This document shows, one piece after another, positions 1 through 8,167 of a DNA stretch of 30,024 bases. The first letter of the stretch is position 1. The number at the start of each line of letters is the position of its first letter. The notes under the pieces were generated by a model that saw only the letters and a program-made list of their open reading frames with translations, searched no databases and was not told the DNA's origin. The stretch comes from JBCBEX01 sp039027055 (GTDB lineage: Bacteria > Bacteroidota > Rhodothermia > Rhodothermales > Rubricoccaceae), in the NCBI GenBank assembly GCA_039027055.1, contig JBCCLD010000007.1, positions 1 through 30,024 of the forward strand, in the 5' to 3' direction. A program made the position numbers and the translations under genes.

Positions 1-773
1 GAGCAACAGCCCAAGCGCTGATCTCCACGATTCACCGAGCGGGGCTGGATTCGACGGTCTTGGCCTATCAGCAGCTCGTTGCGGAGGGCAGCGTGAATCT
101 ACGCGGACACCAGGATGGGCTGATTCAAGACTACCAGACCTACACCACGACGATCGACAGCCTCTATGCCATTCAGGTCGATCTGGCCCAGTACACCTAC
201 GGCCTTGCGGAATTGTACAAGGAGTGGCTGACCGAAAATCGGCCGGTAGGCATCGGCCTGCTCCAACCCGGTGAGTCGCGTGTGATGGGAGGCAGCGAGA
301 CCACGTTGGATGGGCAGATCTATGGCCTCGTCCGCGCCGAGCTTCCCCGCTACACGTACTACCGGACCGGGCACGAGCGCTACATCGAAGAGTTGGTGGC
401 TCCCACCGGGTATGGGGTCGACATCTACCAGAACAACCTCCAAAGTGTGTCGGCCTATCAGGTGTCGGTAGGGGCATCGAATTACGCGGAGAGCTACCCC
501 TATCAGTTCATGAACCGATATGGGAGTCCAACCTCCAAGGTGGCGGCGGCCGTGTCGTTGTTCGCTGAGAGCCCGCTTGTGAGCATCGGCCCCTACACCT
601 CCTTCTACGCGGTGCCGTACCTCGTGGCTGATGCCGAGCCGTTCGACATTTTTCAGTCGCCTCCGGAAGTGTGCGCGGCGGTCCGCCTACGGGGTGCTGG
701 CGGCGTGAGCGGTTCCGTTGAGCGTGCGTGCAAGCAACTCAATTCCAACGTCTTCTCCCTCGACGCTGAATAG
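1..773 (+). CDS. C-terminal part of an unrecognised protein (5' end outside window)
   Basis: The reading frame is open from the left edge (first full codon at base 3) to a TAG at 771-773, so this is the last ~257 residues of a longer protein. A TTG at 60 is an in-frame possible start, but nothing favours it over continuation upstream. The visible part has no signal peptide, membrane segment or motif I recognise. It is rich in Tyr, Ser and Gln in its middle (many Y-x-Y and YxxY spacings), with a single pair of cysteines near the end. It stops five bases before the FN3 gene, so the two are probably co-transcribed with the TPR gene that follows. Its third-codon positions are less GC-biased than those of the next genes. 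Function unknown; I would not guess beyond a possible extracellular or envelope role from its neighbours. Confidence 0.75.
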   Translation, partial: ATAQALISTIHRAGLDSTVLAYQQLVAEGSVNLRGHQDGLIQDYQTYTTTIDSLYAIQVDLAQYTYGLAELYKEWLTENRPVGIGLLQPGESRVMGGSETTLDGQIYGLVRAELPRYTYYRTGHERYIEELVAPTGYGVDIYQNNLQSVSAYQVSVGASNYAESYPYQFMNRYGSPTSKVAAAVSLFAESPLVSIGPYTSFYAVPYLVADAEPFDIFQSPPEVCAAVRLRGAGGVSGSVERACKQLNSNVFSLDAE

Positions 774-778
774 ACGCC

Positions 779-2806
779 ATGCTGTTCCTCCATCGGTTTG
801 CTCTGTCGCTCTCCGTCGTTGCGATGCTGGGGCACAGCGCTGCGCTGGCGCAGGAGATCCAGGTCCAGGTGCTCACGCGCGAGGACGGCCAGGTCTTCGT
901 CTACCACGACGCGCGCGTCGGCCCCGGCTTCGGCGTCCACGTCGAGCGCCGCGACCCAGGCGCGTCGGACTTCGTACGGCTTACCGACGTGCCTCTCGGC
1001 CCGGCCCGCGATGAGGCTGAGGCCGCCGCTCGCTTCGGCGAGGACCTCGCGCCGATCCAGGCCGAACTCGGCACCTCGACCGCATTCCTCACGCTCTTTC
1101 GCATCCGCGCCGAACGCGACCGCACCAACCTGATGACGGGCCTCTTCCCCGGCGCGGCCCGCGCTCTCGGTCGGCTCTACGTGGATGCGACGGCCCCCGT
1201 CGGCCAGCGGGTGACGTACCGCGTAGTGCTCATCGGCGAGGGCGGCCAGCCACTGGGCCGCACGGGGGAGACGACGCTCACGCTCACGCCCGTCGCCCTA
1301 GGTGTCGCCACGAGCCTACGTGCCGAGCACACCGGCACCCGCGTGACGCTCCACTGGAGCGCGCCTGCCCGCACCGATGCCCCCCTCGTAGGCTATCACG
1401 TCTATCGCGAGGACAGCGGTACTCCCACGCGCCTCACGGATGCTGTCGTCGCAGCGTTCGAGGGGACGCTCGACGGCGAAGCGATCACCGAGTGGACGCA
1501 CGCCTACACGGCTCCGGCCACCGGTATCACGGAGCGGCTCACCGTGCGCGCCGTGGACATGACCGGCCAGGAAGGGCCGCCGAGTGACGTGCTCGCGTAC
1601 ACGGTCACGGACAACGTCGCCCCAGGCTTTGTCGAGAATGTCGCCGTCTACGTGGGGAACGACGGACGCGTGGAAGTGACGTGGCCGCTCAGCCCAGAGC
1701 CTGATGTGGCGGGCTACCACGTCGAGCGCGCGACCCGCACGGGCGAGGACTACCTCTACGCGCGCCTCACTGACACGCCTCTTGCCGCACTCGACACCCG
1801 CTTCGTAGACGAGGTGGGCGCAGGCGCAGGCGCTCAAGCGTATTTCTACCGCGTCATCGTCGTGGATCAGGCGGGCAATGAGAGCCTGCCGAGCGCCTCC
1901 GCCACGGCCCAGGTCGAAGACCACAAGGCCCCGCCAGCCCCGACCGCGCTCGCAGCCACCTTCCGCGACGACGCGGTCATGCTCACCTGGACGGACGCCA
2001 CGCCCGCCTCCGACCTGTTGACCTACATCCTGGAGCGCCGCCGCCTCAACGCAGGCCGCGCCGACGAGCGCACGCGCATCAACCAGGACGACGTGACGGC
2101 CACGACCTACACCGATATCGGCGAGGCCGACCTCGGCTTCGTGGAGGGCGCCACCTACCGCTTCTATGTGACGGCTCGCGACAGCGCGCGCAACTTCAGC
2201 CCAGCCGACTCGCTCGACCTCACGATCCCCAACGTCACGCCGCCCGCGCCGCCGGAGAACGTCCGTGCCCTCTCTAGCCAGGGCCACCGGGTGCGCGTCG
2301 CCTGGACGCCCTCGCCCTCGCTCGACGTCGTGGCGTACCGCGTGCGCCGCGTCGCACCAGACACGGCGGCCACCGTGGAGACGCAGGCCACCGACCACCG
2401 CGATGACGCGGTGCAGGCCGGGCAGACCTATACCTACGAGGTGGCGGCGCTGGACTCAGGCGGGTTGACGAGCGCGCCTGTGGTCACCACCGTCCGCTTC
2501 CTCGACGCCTCGACGCCGCCCGCCGTGCGCAACGTTCGCGCTCGCGTCACAGAATCCGGCGTCGAAGTCATGTGGGAGGCATCGCCTGCACCCGACGTGG
2601 TAGCCTACCGCATCGAGCAAGCTGACATTGCGACAGGCCGCTACGTGCCGGTTTCGACGGAGGCGCTATCGGGGGACTCTGCACGGCTGCGGTGGACCCA
2701 TGCGGCTGGGACCGAGGGCACCTGGTACCGTATCCTCGCGCTCGATGCTTCCGACAATGCCAGCCCGCCCAGTGACGCTGCCCAAGCCCTCGTGGACCCG
2801 TTCTAG
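779..2806 (+). CDS. secreted protein with about five fibronectin type III domains
   Basis: The 675-residue product starts with a clear Sec signal peptide (hydrophobic stretch about residues 8-22, likely cleavage after LAQ near 25). After an N-terminal region of ~145 residues with no recognised fold come about five FN3 repeats, roughly 174-277, 280-382, 386-487, 489-576 and 578-672. Each has the typical 'TPPAPxNVRA', 'V.W..SP..DV..YrV.R' and 'Y.V.A.D..G..S.PS' landmarks. No catalytic domain and no T9SS sorting tail are visible, so it is probably a periplasmic or surface binding/adhesion protein. The ATG follows the upstream stop by five bases. The downstream TPR gene starts four bases after its stop (or overlaps it if an earlier ATG is used). 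FN3 assignment is firm; the ligand is unknown. Confidence 0.85.
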   Translation: MLFLHRFALSLSVVAMLGHSAALAQEIQVQVLTREDGQVFVYHDARVGPGFGVHVERRDPGASDFVRLTDVPLGPARDEAEAAARFGEDLAPIQAELGTSTAFLTLFRIRAERDRTNLMTGLFPGAARALGRLYVDATAPVGQRVTYRVVLIGEGGQPLGRTGETTLTLTPVALGVATSLRAEHTGTRVTLHWSAPARTDAPLVGYHVYREDSGTPTRLTDAVVAAFEGTLDGEAITEWTHAYTAPATGITERLTVRAVDMTGQEGPPSDVLAYTVTDNVAPGFVENVAVYVGNDGRVEVTWPLSPEPDVAGYHVERATRTGEDYLYARLTDTPLAALDTRFVDEVGAGAGAQAYFYRVIVVDQAGNESLPSASATAQVEDHKAPPAPTALAATFRDDAVMLTWTDATPASDLLTYILERRRLNAGRADERTRINQDDVTATTYTDIGEADLGFVEGATYRFYVTARDSARNFSPADSLDLTIPNVTPPAPPENVRALSSQGHRVRVAWTPSPSLDVVAYRVRRVAPDTAATVETQATDHRDDAVQAGQTYTYEVAALDSGGLTSAPVVTTVRFLDASTPPAVRNVRARVTESGVEVMWEASPAPDVVAYRIEQADIATGRYVPVSTEALSGDSARLRWTHAAGTEGTWYRILALDASDNASPPSDAAQALVDPF

Positions 2807-2810
2807 CCGC

Positions 2811-4886
2811 GTGGCCCGGCGGGTCGCGTGCGCTGTGCTGCTCGTGCTGAGCCTGGGAGGGGGAGCGTTGGTTGCTCAGCCCGCGTCGCCTGCGCTGGTG
2901 GAAGGCGTCCAGGCCTTCAACGAGGGTCGATTCGACGAGGCGATTCTTTTGCTGCGGACGGCCCGCGCGGCCGATCCCGCTCGGCCGGAGGTCTATGCTC
3001 CGCTTGCGGCCGCGCTCTTGGAACGCGGCAACCTGCATGAAGCCGAAGCCGTGGCCGACGACGGCCTCGCCCGGTTCCCAGAGCTGCCCGCGCTGCGGCT
3101 GATCAAGGCCGAGTTGCTGCTACAACGGCAGGCGTTTCGAGAGGCACTCCCGCTCTACCGCGCCTTGCTTGACGAGGGCGAGGCCCCCGGTGTCGAGCGG
3201 AGTGCGCTCGTGCAACGCCTCGGCCTCATCCATCGGAATCTGGCGAGCACTGCCGCCAACGAGGGGCGGTACGCCGACGCCATCGCGGCGCTCCACGCGG
3301 CGCTCCGCTACACGCCCGCCGATGCCGACCTGCGGTACAACCTCATCGCGCTACAGCTACAGGAAGGCGACCTCGACGGAGCCAACGCATCCGTGGGCGC
3401 GGGGCTCGCGCTCGCGCCAAACCACCCCGACTTGCTGCGCGCGCAGACGACATTGCTCGTCAACCTGGGCGATGCCGAGACGCTCCAGCGCGTTCTCGCT
3501 CAGCGCTACGAGCAAACCCCAGGCGATGTCGAGGTTGGCTTGGCCTACGGTCAGGTCCTCCTGGCGAACCGCGAAGCGCGCCGCGCTGCCGAGGTATTCG
3601 AAGCGCTCCTCAACCAGCACCCGCGCGACCCCCGAATCTATACGCTGCTCATCGCCGTGAATGAGCGGGCGTTCAATCTCCCGGGGGTGATTGCGACGCT
3701 TCGGCGCCAGATGGCAGCCTTTCCCAACGACCCCGCCGTTCGCCAAGCCCTAGGACAGGTCCACGAGCGCCAGGAAGACTGGAGCGCGGCCAGGGGCGTG
3801 TATGACTCGCTGGCGGTGCTGGACGGGCAGGCGTTTCGGGCTCGCGTGCTCCATACACGTACGTATGAGGCGGAGGAGCTATGGCCCCAGGCTCAATCTG
3901 GGTATGAAGCGCTTGCCCAGGTGCACCCTGATAGTAGCGTGGCGTTGCTCGGCCTCGGACGGGTCCTGGAAGTACGGAGTGACTGGCCAGCGGCAGAGTC
4001 GGTCTATACGCAACTCCTCACCCTACAACCCACGTCCGACGCCTGGATTCGCCTCGGCTGGGTGGCTGAGCAACGGGGGCGCGTCACCCAGGCCGAACGT
4101 GCCTACCGCTACGCCCTTGAAGCAGGCGGCGCGTCGGCGTTTCTGCACGACCGGCTTGCGCGTCTCGTCTACGCGCGAGGAGACGCCCCAGACGCGCTCG
4201 ATCACGCCACAGAAGCCCTCCGGCAAGGGCTAGCAACGACGAGCCAACTCCAGCGCGTGATCGAAGCGGAACTGTCCACGTCCGGCGCGCCGAGACGCGA
4301 GACACAGCCCGACGGATCGATGCAGCCCGACCAATCCGTTTCGGGAGGGGCATGGGCGGTGTCTCCGCAGGACACGCCAGCACGGCGCCTCGCCGAAGCG
4401 GATGCGCTCATCGAGAGCGCGGTCCTGTTTCTGGTGGAAGGGTATGCAGAAGCTGAAGCTCGGTCTGTACTTGCAAGCCAGATGGCCACCTACGAGGCGT
4501 CGGGGCGCTGGAGCTATCTCCTCGCGCACGCCGCCGAGCATTGGGGAGAGCCGGACCAGGCCGCCGCACACTACCGCGATGCGATCCGGCTCGCTCCCCG
4601 GTACCGGCCGGCGCACCTCGCCCTCGGAGCCAACCGGGAAGGGGTCGGGGATAATGCCGAGGCTGCCCTGGCCTACAGCCGAGCCCGGGCTCTGGACGAA
4701 GCCGAGCCGGATGCGTACGAGGCGCTGCTTCGTGTCACATCTGCAGACGCCCTGCCCGCGCTCGCTGACCGATGGCATGCCCGCTACCGAACGACGCCCC
4801 ACAACACCGTGCTGCGTGCGTTCGTCATCGAAGCCCTCACGCGCGTCGGTCGCTACGACGAAGCTGCCGCAATCGCCCATCACTGA
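2811..4886 (+). CDS. secreted tetratricopeptide-repeat (TPR) protein
   Basis: The protein is a long alpha-solenoid of TPR units over most of its length (repeated 'A...Y..AL...P....A...L' patterns, e.g. 'GRYADAIAALHAALRYTP' and 'AAAHYRDAIRLAPRYRPAHLALG'). It is interrupted around residues 475-515 by a polar Gln/Ser/Pro-rich linker. I chose the GTG at 2811 because it lies just after the FN3 stop and gives a compact signal peptide (MARR followed by a hydrophobic run, cleavage near LVAQ). An ATG at 2757 would add 18 residues and overlap the FN3 gene by 50 bases; it cannot be excluded. The frame is open further upstream, but only inside the FN3 gene. TPR arrays mediate protein-protein contacts; here probably in the periplasm, perhaps with the FN3 protein. 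No enzyme domain is visible. Confidence 0.8.
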   Translation: MARRVACAVLLVLSLGGGALVAQPASPALVEGVQAFNEGRFDEAILLLRTARAADPARPEVYAPLAAALLERGNLHEAEAVADDGLARFPELPALRLIKAELLLQRQAFREALPLYRALLDEGEAPGVERSALVQRLGLIHRNLASTAANEGRYADAIAALHAALRYTPADADLRYNLIALQLQEGDLDGANASVGAGLALAPNHPDLLRAQTTLLVNLGDAETLQRVLAQRYEQTPGDVEVGLAYGQVLLANREARRAAEVFEALLNQHPRDPRIYTLLIAVNERAFNLPGVIATLRRQMAAFPNDPAVRQALGQVHERQEDWSAARGVYDSLAVLDGQAFRARVLHTRTYEAEELWPQAQSGYEALAQVHPDSSVALLGLGRVLEVRSDWPAAESVYTQLLTLQPTSDAWIRLGWVAEQRGRVTQAERAYRYALEAGGASAFLHDRLARLVYARGDAPDALDHATEALRQGLATTSQLQRVIEAELSTSGAPRRETQPDGSMQPDQSVSGGAWAVSPQDTPARRLAEADALIESAVLFLVEGYAEAEARSVLASQMATYEASGRWSYLLAHAAEHWGEPDQAAAHYRDAIRLAPRYRPAHLALGANREGVGDNAEAALAYSRARALDEAEPDAYEALLRVTSADALPALADRWHARYRTTPHNTVLRAFVIEALTRVGRYDEAAAIAHH

Positions 4887-4924
4887 GAGCGACTACAGTG
4901 ACATGCCGGCGTAGACGGGCCGAG

Positions 4925-5016
4925 CTAGGCGCACTTGGCGTCTTCCTCGGCTGCGCCCACGTACTTGGCAAGGGGTAGTTTGAAGCAGAACCGCGTGTCG
5001 CGTTCTGGGATGCCGA
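4925..5016 (-). pseudogene. possible C-terminal gene fragment abutting the IS end
   Basis: On the - strand, 30 codons reading FGIPERDTRFCFKLPLAKYV... run from the IS left end (base 5016) to a TAG at 4925-4927. About three quarters have G/C at the third position, as in real genes here, and the peptide looks protein-like. There is no start codon. The frame continues that of the transposase through its TAG and the inverted repeat. It may be the tail of a gene cut by the insertion, or old transposase extension; no matching upstream half is evident on the far side of the element. Very short, so weak. Confidence 0.25.
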
Positions 5017-5035
5017 ATAGTACACGACAGTTCTG
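5017..5035 (+). repeat. IS terminal inverted repeat, transposase 3' side
   Basis: ATAGTACACGACAGTTCTG, which is the reverse complement of the repeat at 6144-6162 at 17 of 19 positions (the two central TT/TT differ). It begins right after the transposase stop codon. Confidence 0.75.
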
Positions 5036-6073
5036 CTAGGCAGTAGTGATAGGCGAGCCGACCGAGCCCCGCCGGAACAGCACCAAGAGCGTCTGCCACG
5101 CCTCCTCTTCGCCCCGCAACAGCACGTGCCACAGCCTGCCCAAGCCTACCCGGAATACGCTGCGTACCCGGCGACCGTGCCGCTTGAGTACAATCGGCAC
5201 CTGCTCGCTCACGTACCGCCCTGCCGCGTGCGCTAAGCTGTAGGCCACCGCCAGTACTCCCACCAGCGTCGAGAGCCGGCTCTGCACGTTCAGGTGCGTC
5301 GACTCCAAGTCGAACCCCCGCGACTTCAGCCCGCCGAAGAGCACCTCGATGCCCCATCGCAACCGGTACACCCGCAACAGACGGCGCACGGTCCCTGCTA
5401 CAAGCAGCGAGCGGCGCTCCCCTCGCTTGCCGTCGGGTAGCCGCAGCCCGTAGAGCCACACCGTTTGTCCGTAGACCTCGCGGCGGGCACGCAGGCGCCG
5501 ATGGCCCCCCACGGCCAGATCGGCAAAGAGCGCCTCGGCGCGCTGCGTGCGGCCCCGGTAGCCCACTCGGGCGTCCTTGCGGATGCGCACGCCGTAGCCC
5601 ACCTCGCGCGTGGTGAGGTAGCCCATCAGCGGGGCTCAGATCGCGGATCTCGCATCCGCGTGCTCCCGGTCGGCCAGCACTACGCTAATCTGCTCTGGAG
5701 GCACCACCAACAAGAGCTTGCGCATGAGTGCGCACTGCTCGGCTCCGGAGGTCGAGCCCGCCTTGCCGAGCATGATCCAGACGAGCGGAAACGCAGTACC
5801 GTCGTGGACGACGGAGGCCATGAAGATGTTGATGGGCGTACGGCCGAAGTGCCACTCGGTGCGGTCGGTGGCAATGACAAGGCGCTCAGTCGTGGGCAGC
5901 AGGTAGAGGACGAAGGCAGCGACGGCGCGCTGAGGCAGGGTGGCCTCGGCGAAGAAGCGCTGGATGAGCGCGGGCAGAAAGGCGGCGAGGAAGCGGAGGC
6001 GCTGGTTGTGCCAGCGGACATGGGGGGCGAGGTGGTCTTGGAGGAGGTGCAAGAGCGGCGTATCGTCGAGCAT
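5036..6073 (-). pseudogene. IS4-family DDE transposase, interrupted by an in-frame TGA
   Basis: Two open segments on the - strand lie in the same frame and are separated only by a TGA at 5636-5638. The first, from ATG 6073 (MLDDTPLLHLLQDH...), contains the first catalytic Asp (LVIATDRTEW) and the second (VVLADRE). The second contains the Y-x2-R-x3-E-x6-K signature (YRLRWGIEVLFGGLK) with the catalytic Glu, then the usual C-terminal helices. The TGA falls where relatives usually have Trp (DRE-F-I-G...W), so a single TGG-to-TGA change explains it. The N-terminal part also looks short: 'ALIQ' is followed directly by 'RFFAE', where relatives carry a few dozen more residues. The triad is intact but the protein would be truncated, so the element is probably immobile unless supplied in trans. 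A TTG at 6118 is an alternative start. Confidence 0.8.
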
Positions 6074-6143
6074 GGACCCGGTAGTGGTGGGAAGCGGGGA
6101 AGCGTGAAGCACTTCCAAGCTATCTCGGGCTACCGGGTCTACT

Positions 6144-6162
6144 CAGTTCTGTCGTGTACTAT
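6144..6162 (+). repeat. IS terminal inverted repeat, transposase 5' side
   Basis: CAGTTCTGTCGTGTACTAT; partner of the repeat at 5017-5035. It lies 71 bases upstream of the transposase ATG at 6073. Confidence 0.75.
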
Positions 6163-6313
6163 GCGCTGTGGCTGTATCAACGCTGCGGGCAGAACAATGC
6201 GCGGCGTGCTGACTCCCGGGCCGCGGCCCACACGAAGCGACGAGGCCCCGGTACAGCAGCGGGAGCCGTAAACGCGCACCACGCGCCAGCCCCTGCTCGG
6301 CCAGATGGGAGCG

Positions 6314-6320
6314 TACCTTC
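6314..6320 (+). promoter_or_regulatory. possible -7 promoter element (TACCTTC)
   Basis: TACCTTC resembles the Bacteroidota -7 consensus TAnnTTTG and sits 42 bases before the GTG of the ASPIC lipoprotein gene. Very similar heptamers lie at comparable distances before three other genes in this window. No convincing TTG-type -33 element is seen. The rest of 6163-6361 holds nothing else I can identify. Confidence 0.35.
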
Positions 6321-6361
6321 CGCTCCTTGTCTCCCCCTGAACGTCCCTGCGCTCCTTGACT

Positions 6362-8167
6362 GTGATCCCGCCCGCCAGACTGAGCATCGGGTTGCTGTGC
6401 CTCCCGCTCCTTGCGGCCTGCGGGGAGCACGCCGAAGTCCCGCCGCCCGCCGCGACGCCCGCGATCACAGGTACGTTCGTGACGATCACGGAGGAGGCCG
6501 GGCTGGGCGCGTTCCGGCATGCGACCGGCGCCCGCGGCGACGTGTGGTTTCCCGAGACGATGGGGTCCGGGCTGCTCGTAGCCGACCTCGATGGTGATGG
6601 CTGGCTCGACCTCGTGCTGGCCGGCGGAGGTGTTTGGGAAGCCACCCCGTCTGAGGAAGCCGAGTCTGAGGAAGCCGAGCCCGAGGAAGCCGACGTCCGT
6701 CCGCTCTGGGCGTATCGCAACGACCGGGACGGCACCTTCACCGACGTCACAGACGCCTGGGGCCTGCGCAACTTAGGCACCGGTAGCGACGCCTACACGT
6801 TCGGGTTGGCCGCAGCGGACGCGGACGGGGACGGCGACCTCGACCTCTACGTCACCACGCTCGGGCGCGACCACCTCTTCAGGAACGACCTCGATGCAGG
6901 CCAAGGCTTCGCGAACGTGACCGCGCAGGCCGGTCTGCGCGGAGCCTCGGGCTGGAGCTCGTCCGCGCTTTTCTTCGACGCGGAGGGCGATGGCGACGCC
7001 GACCTCTACGTCGGTGACTACGTGGACTGGACCCGTGCCGACGACCTCTTCTGCTCCACCGACGGCACGACCAAAGGCTACTGCACGCCCGAACTCTACG
7101 AGGGCGTCGCGGGCCGCTTCTACCGCAACGACGGCACGGGCGTGTTCACCGAGGCGACCGACGCCGCGGGCTTCGACGCTGCGCACGGCAAGACGCTCGG
7201 CGTGCTCGCCTTCGACTACGACCGCGACGGGGACACCGACCTCGTCCTCGCCAACGACACCGACCCCGACCAACTCTTCCAGAACCGAGGCGACGGCACC
7301 TTCGCCGAGATCGGGGTGCCGAGCGGGATCGCCTTCGACGAGCGCGGCCGCGCCCGCGCTGGGATGGGCATCGATGCGGGCGTCGTGGACCCCACCGGCG
7401 AGGAGACGCTCTTCGTCGGCAACTTCTCGAACCAGATGATCGGCGTGTACCGCCACCTCGGCGGCGACGTGTTCCTAGACCGCGCGGCGGTGTCGAAAGT
7501 GGGGCGGTCTAGCCTACTCACGCTCACCTTCGGCCTCTTTCTGCTCGACGCAGACCTCGACGGGGACCTCGACCTGTTCGCCGCCAACGGCCACGTCCAG
7601 CCCGACATCGAGACGGTCAAAGACAACGTCGCCTTCCGCCAGCCCGCTCACCTGTTCCTGAACGACGGGGCCGGGACCTTTGCCGACGGTGCCCCCGAGA
7701 TGGGCGGGGCGCTGGTGACGCCGCTCGTGGCGCGCGGCGCGGCCTACGGCGACCTCGACCGCGACGGCGACCTCGACATCGTCGTGACCGAAAACGGCGG
7801 CGGGGTCCACGTCTGGCGCAACGACCTCGTGTCCGATCCCCGCAGCCTACGCGTCGATCTCGTCGGGACGACCGCGCAGCGCGACGGCTTGGGCGCAACC
7901 GTGGAGGCCGTGACGCCGAGCGGGCGCCAGGCGCGCGTGGTGCGAACGGGCAGCACCTACCTCTCCCAGTCGGAGTTGACCGTCACCTTTGGCCTCGCCG
8001 GGACCGCCCAGGTCGATTCGCTCGTGGTCACCTGGCCCAGCGGCACCGTCGATCGCTTCGCGAACGTCGAGGCAGGGGCGGTGCAGGTCGTAGAAGGCGG
8101 TGTGCTCCAGCAGGCACCGGTCGAACGGTCGCCCGTCGAGTCTGGCGAGTCTGGCGAGGGCGTGTGA
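6362..8167 (+). CDS. CRTAC1-family lipoprotein: FG-GAP/VCBS repeats plus ASPIC/UnbV domain
   Basis: Starting at GTG 6362 the 601-residue product has a lipoprotein signal peptide with lipobox LAAC (Cys 20). A TTG two codons earlier is the alternative. The body is a beta-propeller of FG-GAP/VCBS repeats with Ca2+-binding-type loops: DLDGDGWLDLVL, DADGDGDLDLYV, DAEGDGDADLYV, DYDRDGDTDLVL, DADLDGDLDLFA, DLDRDGDLDIVV. The last ~85 residues form the ASPIC/UnbV domain (GLGATVEA...G.TYLSQSE..VTFGL......V.V.WPSG). The family is common in Bacteroidota and Planctomycetes and its molecular role is not settled; cell-surface binding is plausible. A 15-bp tandem repeat encodes an acidic ESEEAEPEEA stretch (residues ~97-111). 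Its TGA overlaps the ATG of the following TPR gene, so translation is probably coupled. Confidence 0.9.
   Translation: MIPPARLSIGLLCLPLLAACGEHAEVPPPAATPAITGTFVTITEEAGLGAFRHATGARGDVWFPETMGSGLLVADLDGDGWLDLVLAGGGVWEATPSEEAESEEAEPEEADVRPLWAYRNDRDGTFTDVTDAWGLRNLGTGSDAYTFGLAAADADGDGDLDLYVTTLGRDHLFRNDLDAGQGFANVTAQAGLRGASGWSSSALFFDAEGDGDADLYVGDYVDWTRADDLFCSTDGTTKGYCTPELYEGVAGRFYRNDGTGVFTEATDAAGFDAAHGKTLGVLAFDYDRDGDTDLVLANDTDPDQLFQNRGDGTFAEIGVPSGIAFDERGRARAGMGIDAGVVDPTGEETLFVGNFSNQMIGVYRHLGGDVFLDRAAVSKVGRSSLLTLTFGLFLLDADLDGDLDLFAANGHVQPDIETVKDNVAFRQPAHLFLNDGAGTFADGAPEMGGALVTPLVARGAAYGDLDRDGDLDIVVTENGGGVHVWRNDLVSDPRSLRVDLVGTTAQRDGLGATVEAVTPSGRQARVVRTGSTYLSQSELTVTFGLAGTAQVDSLVVTWPSGTVDRFANVEAGAVQVVEGGVLQQAPVERSPVESGESGEGV

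Larger units (their letters stand above)
5017..6162 (-). mobile_element. decayed IS4-family insertion sequence (~1.15 kb)
   Basis: The element is bounded by 19-bp terminal inverted repeats (17 of 19 positions match) and holds a single transposase gene reading leftward. The DDE residues and the Y-R-E-K signature place it in the IS4 family (DDE transposases moving by cut and paste). I see no target-site duplication: the ten bases outside each end (5007-5016 and 6163-6172) do not match. One end may therefore have been rearranged, or the element is old. It separates the FN3/TPR operon from the ASPIC gene. Confidence 0.75.

Noticed and set aside
1316..2398. 360-codon - strand frame inside the FN3 gene
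   Set aside because: Shadow of the FN3 repeats; Arg/Gly/Val-rich with no domain.
5465..6271. Long open frame on the + strand across the IS element
   Set aside because: It is the antisense of the transposase; composition is low-information and no family is recognisable.
6321..6413. Three copies of CGCTCCTTG within 100 bases around the ASPIC gene start
   Set aside because: Irregular spacing, and one copy is inside the signal-peptide coding region; likely chance in C-rich sequence.
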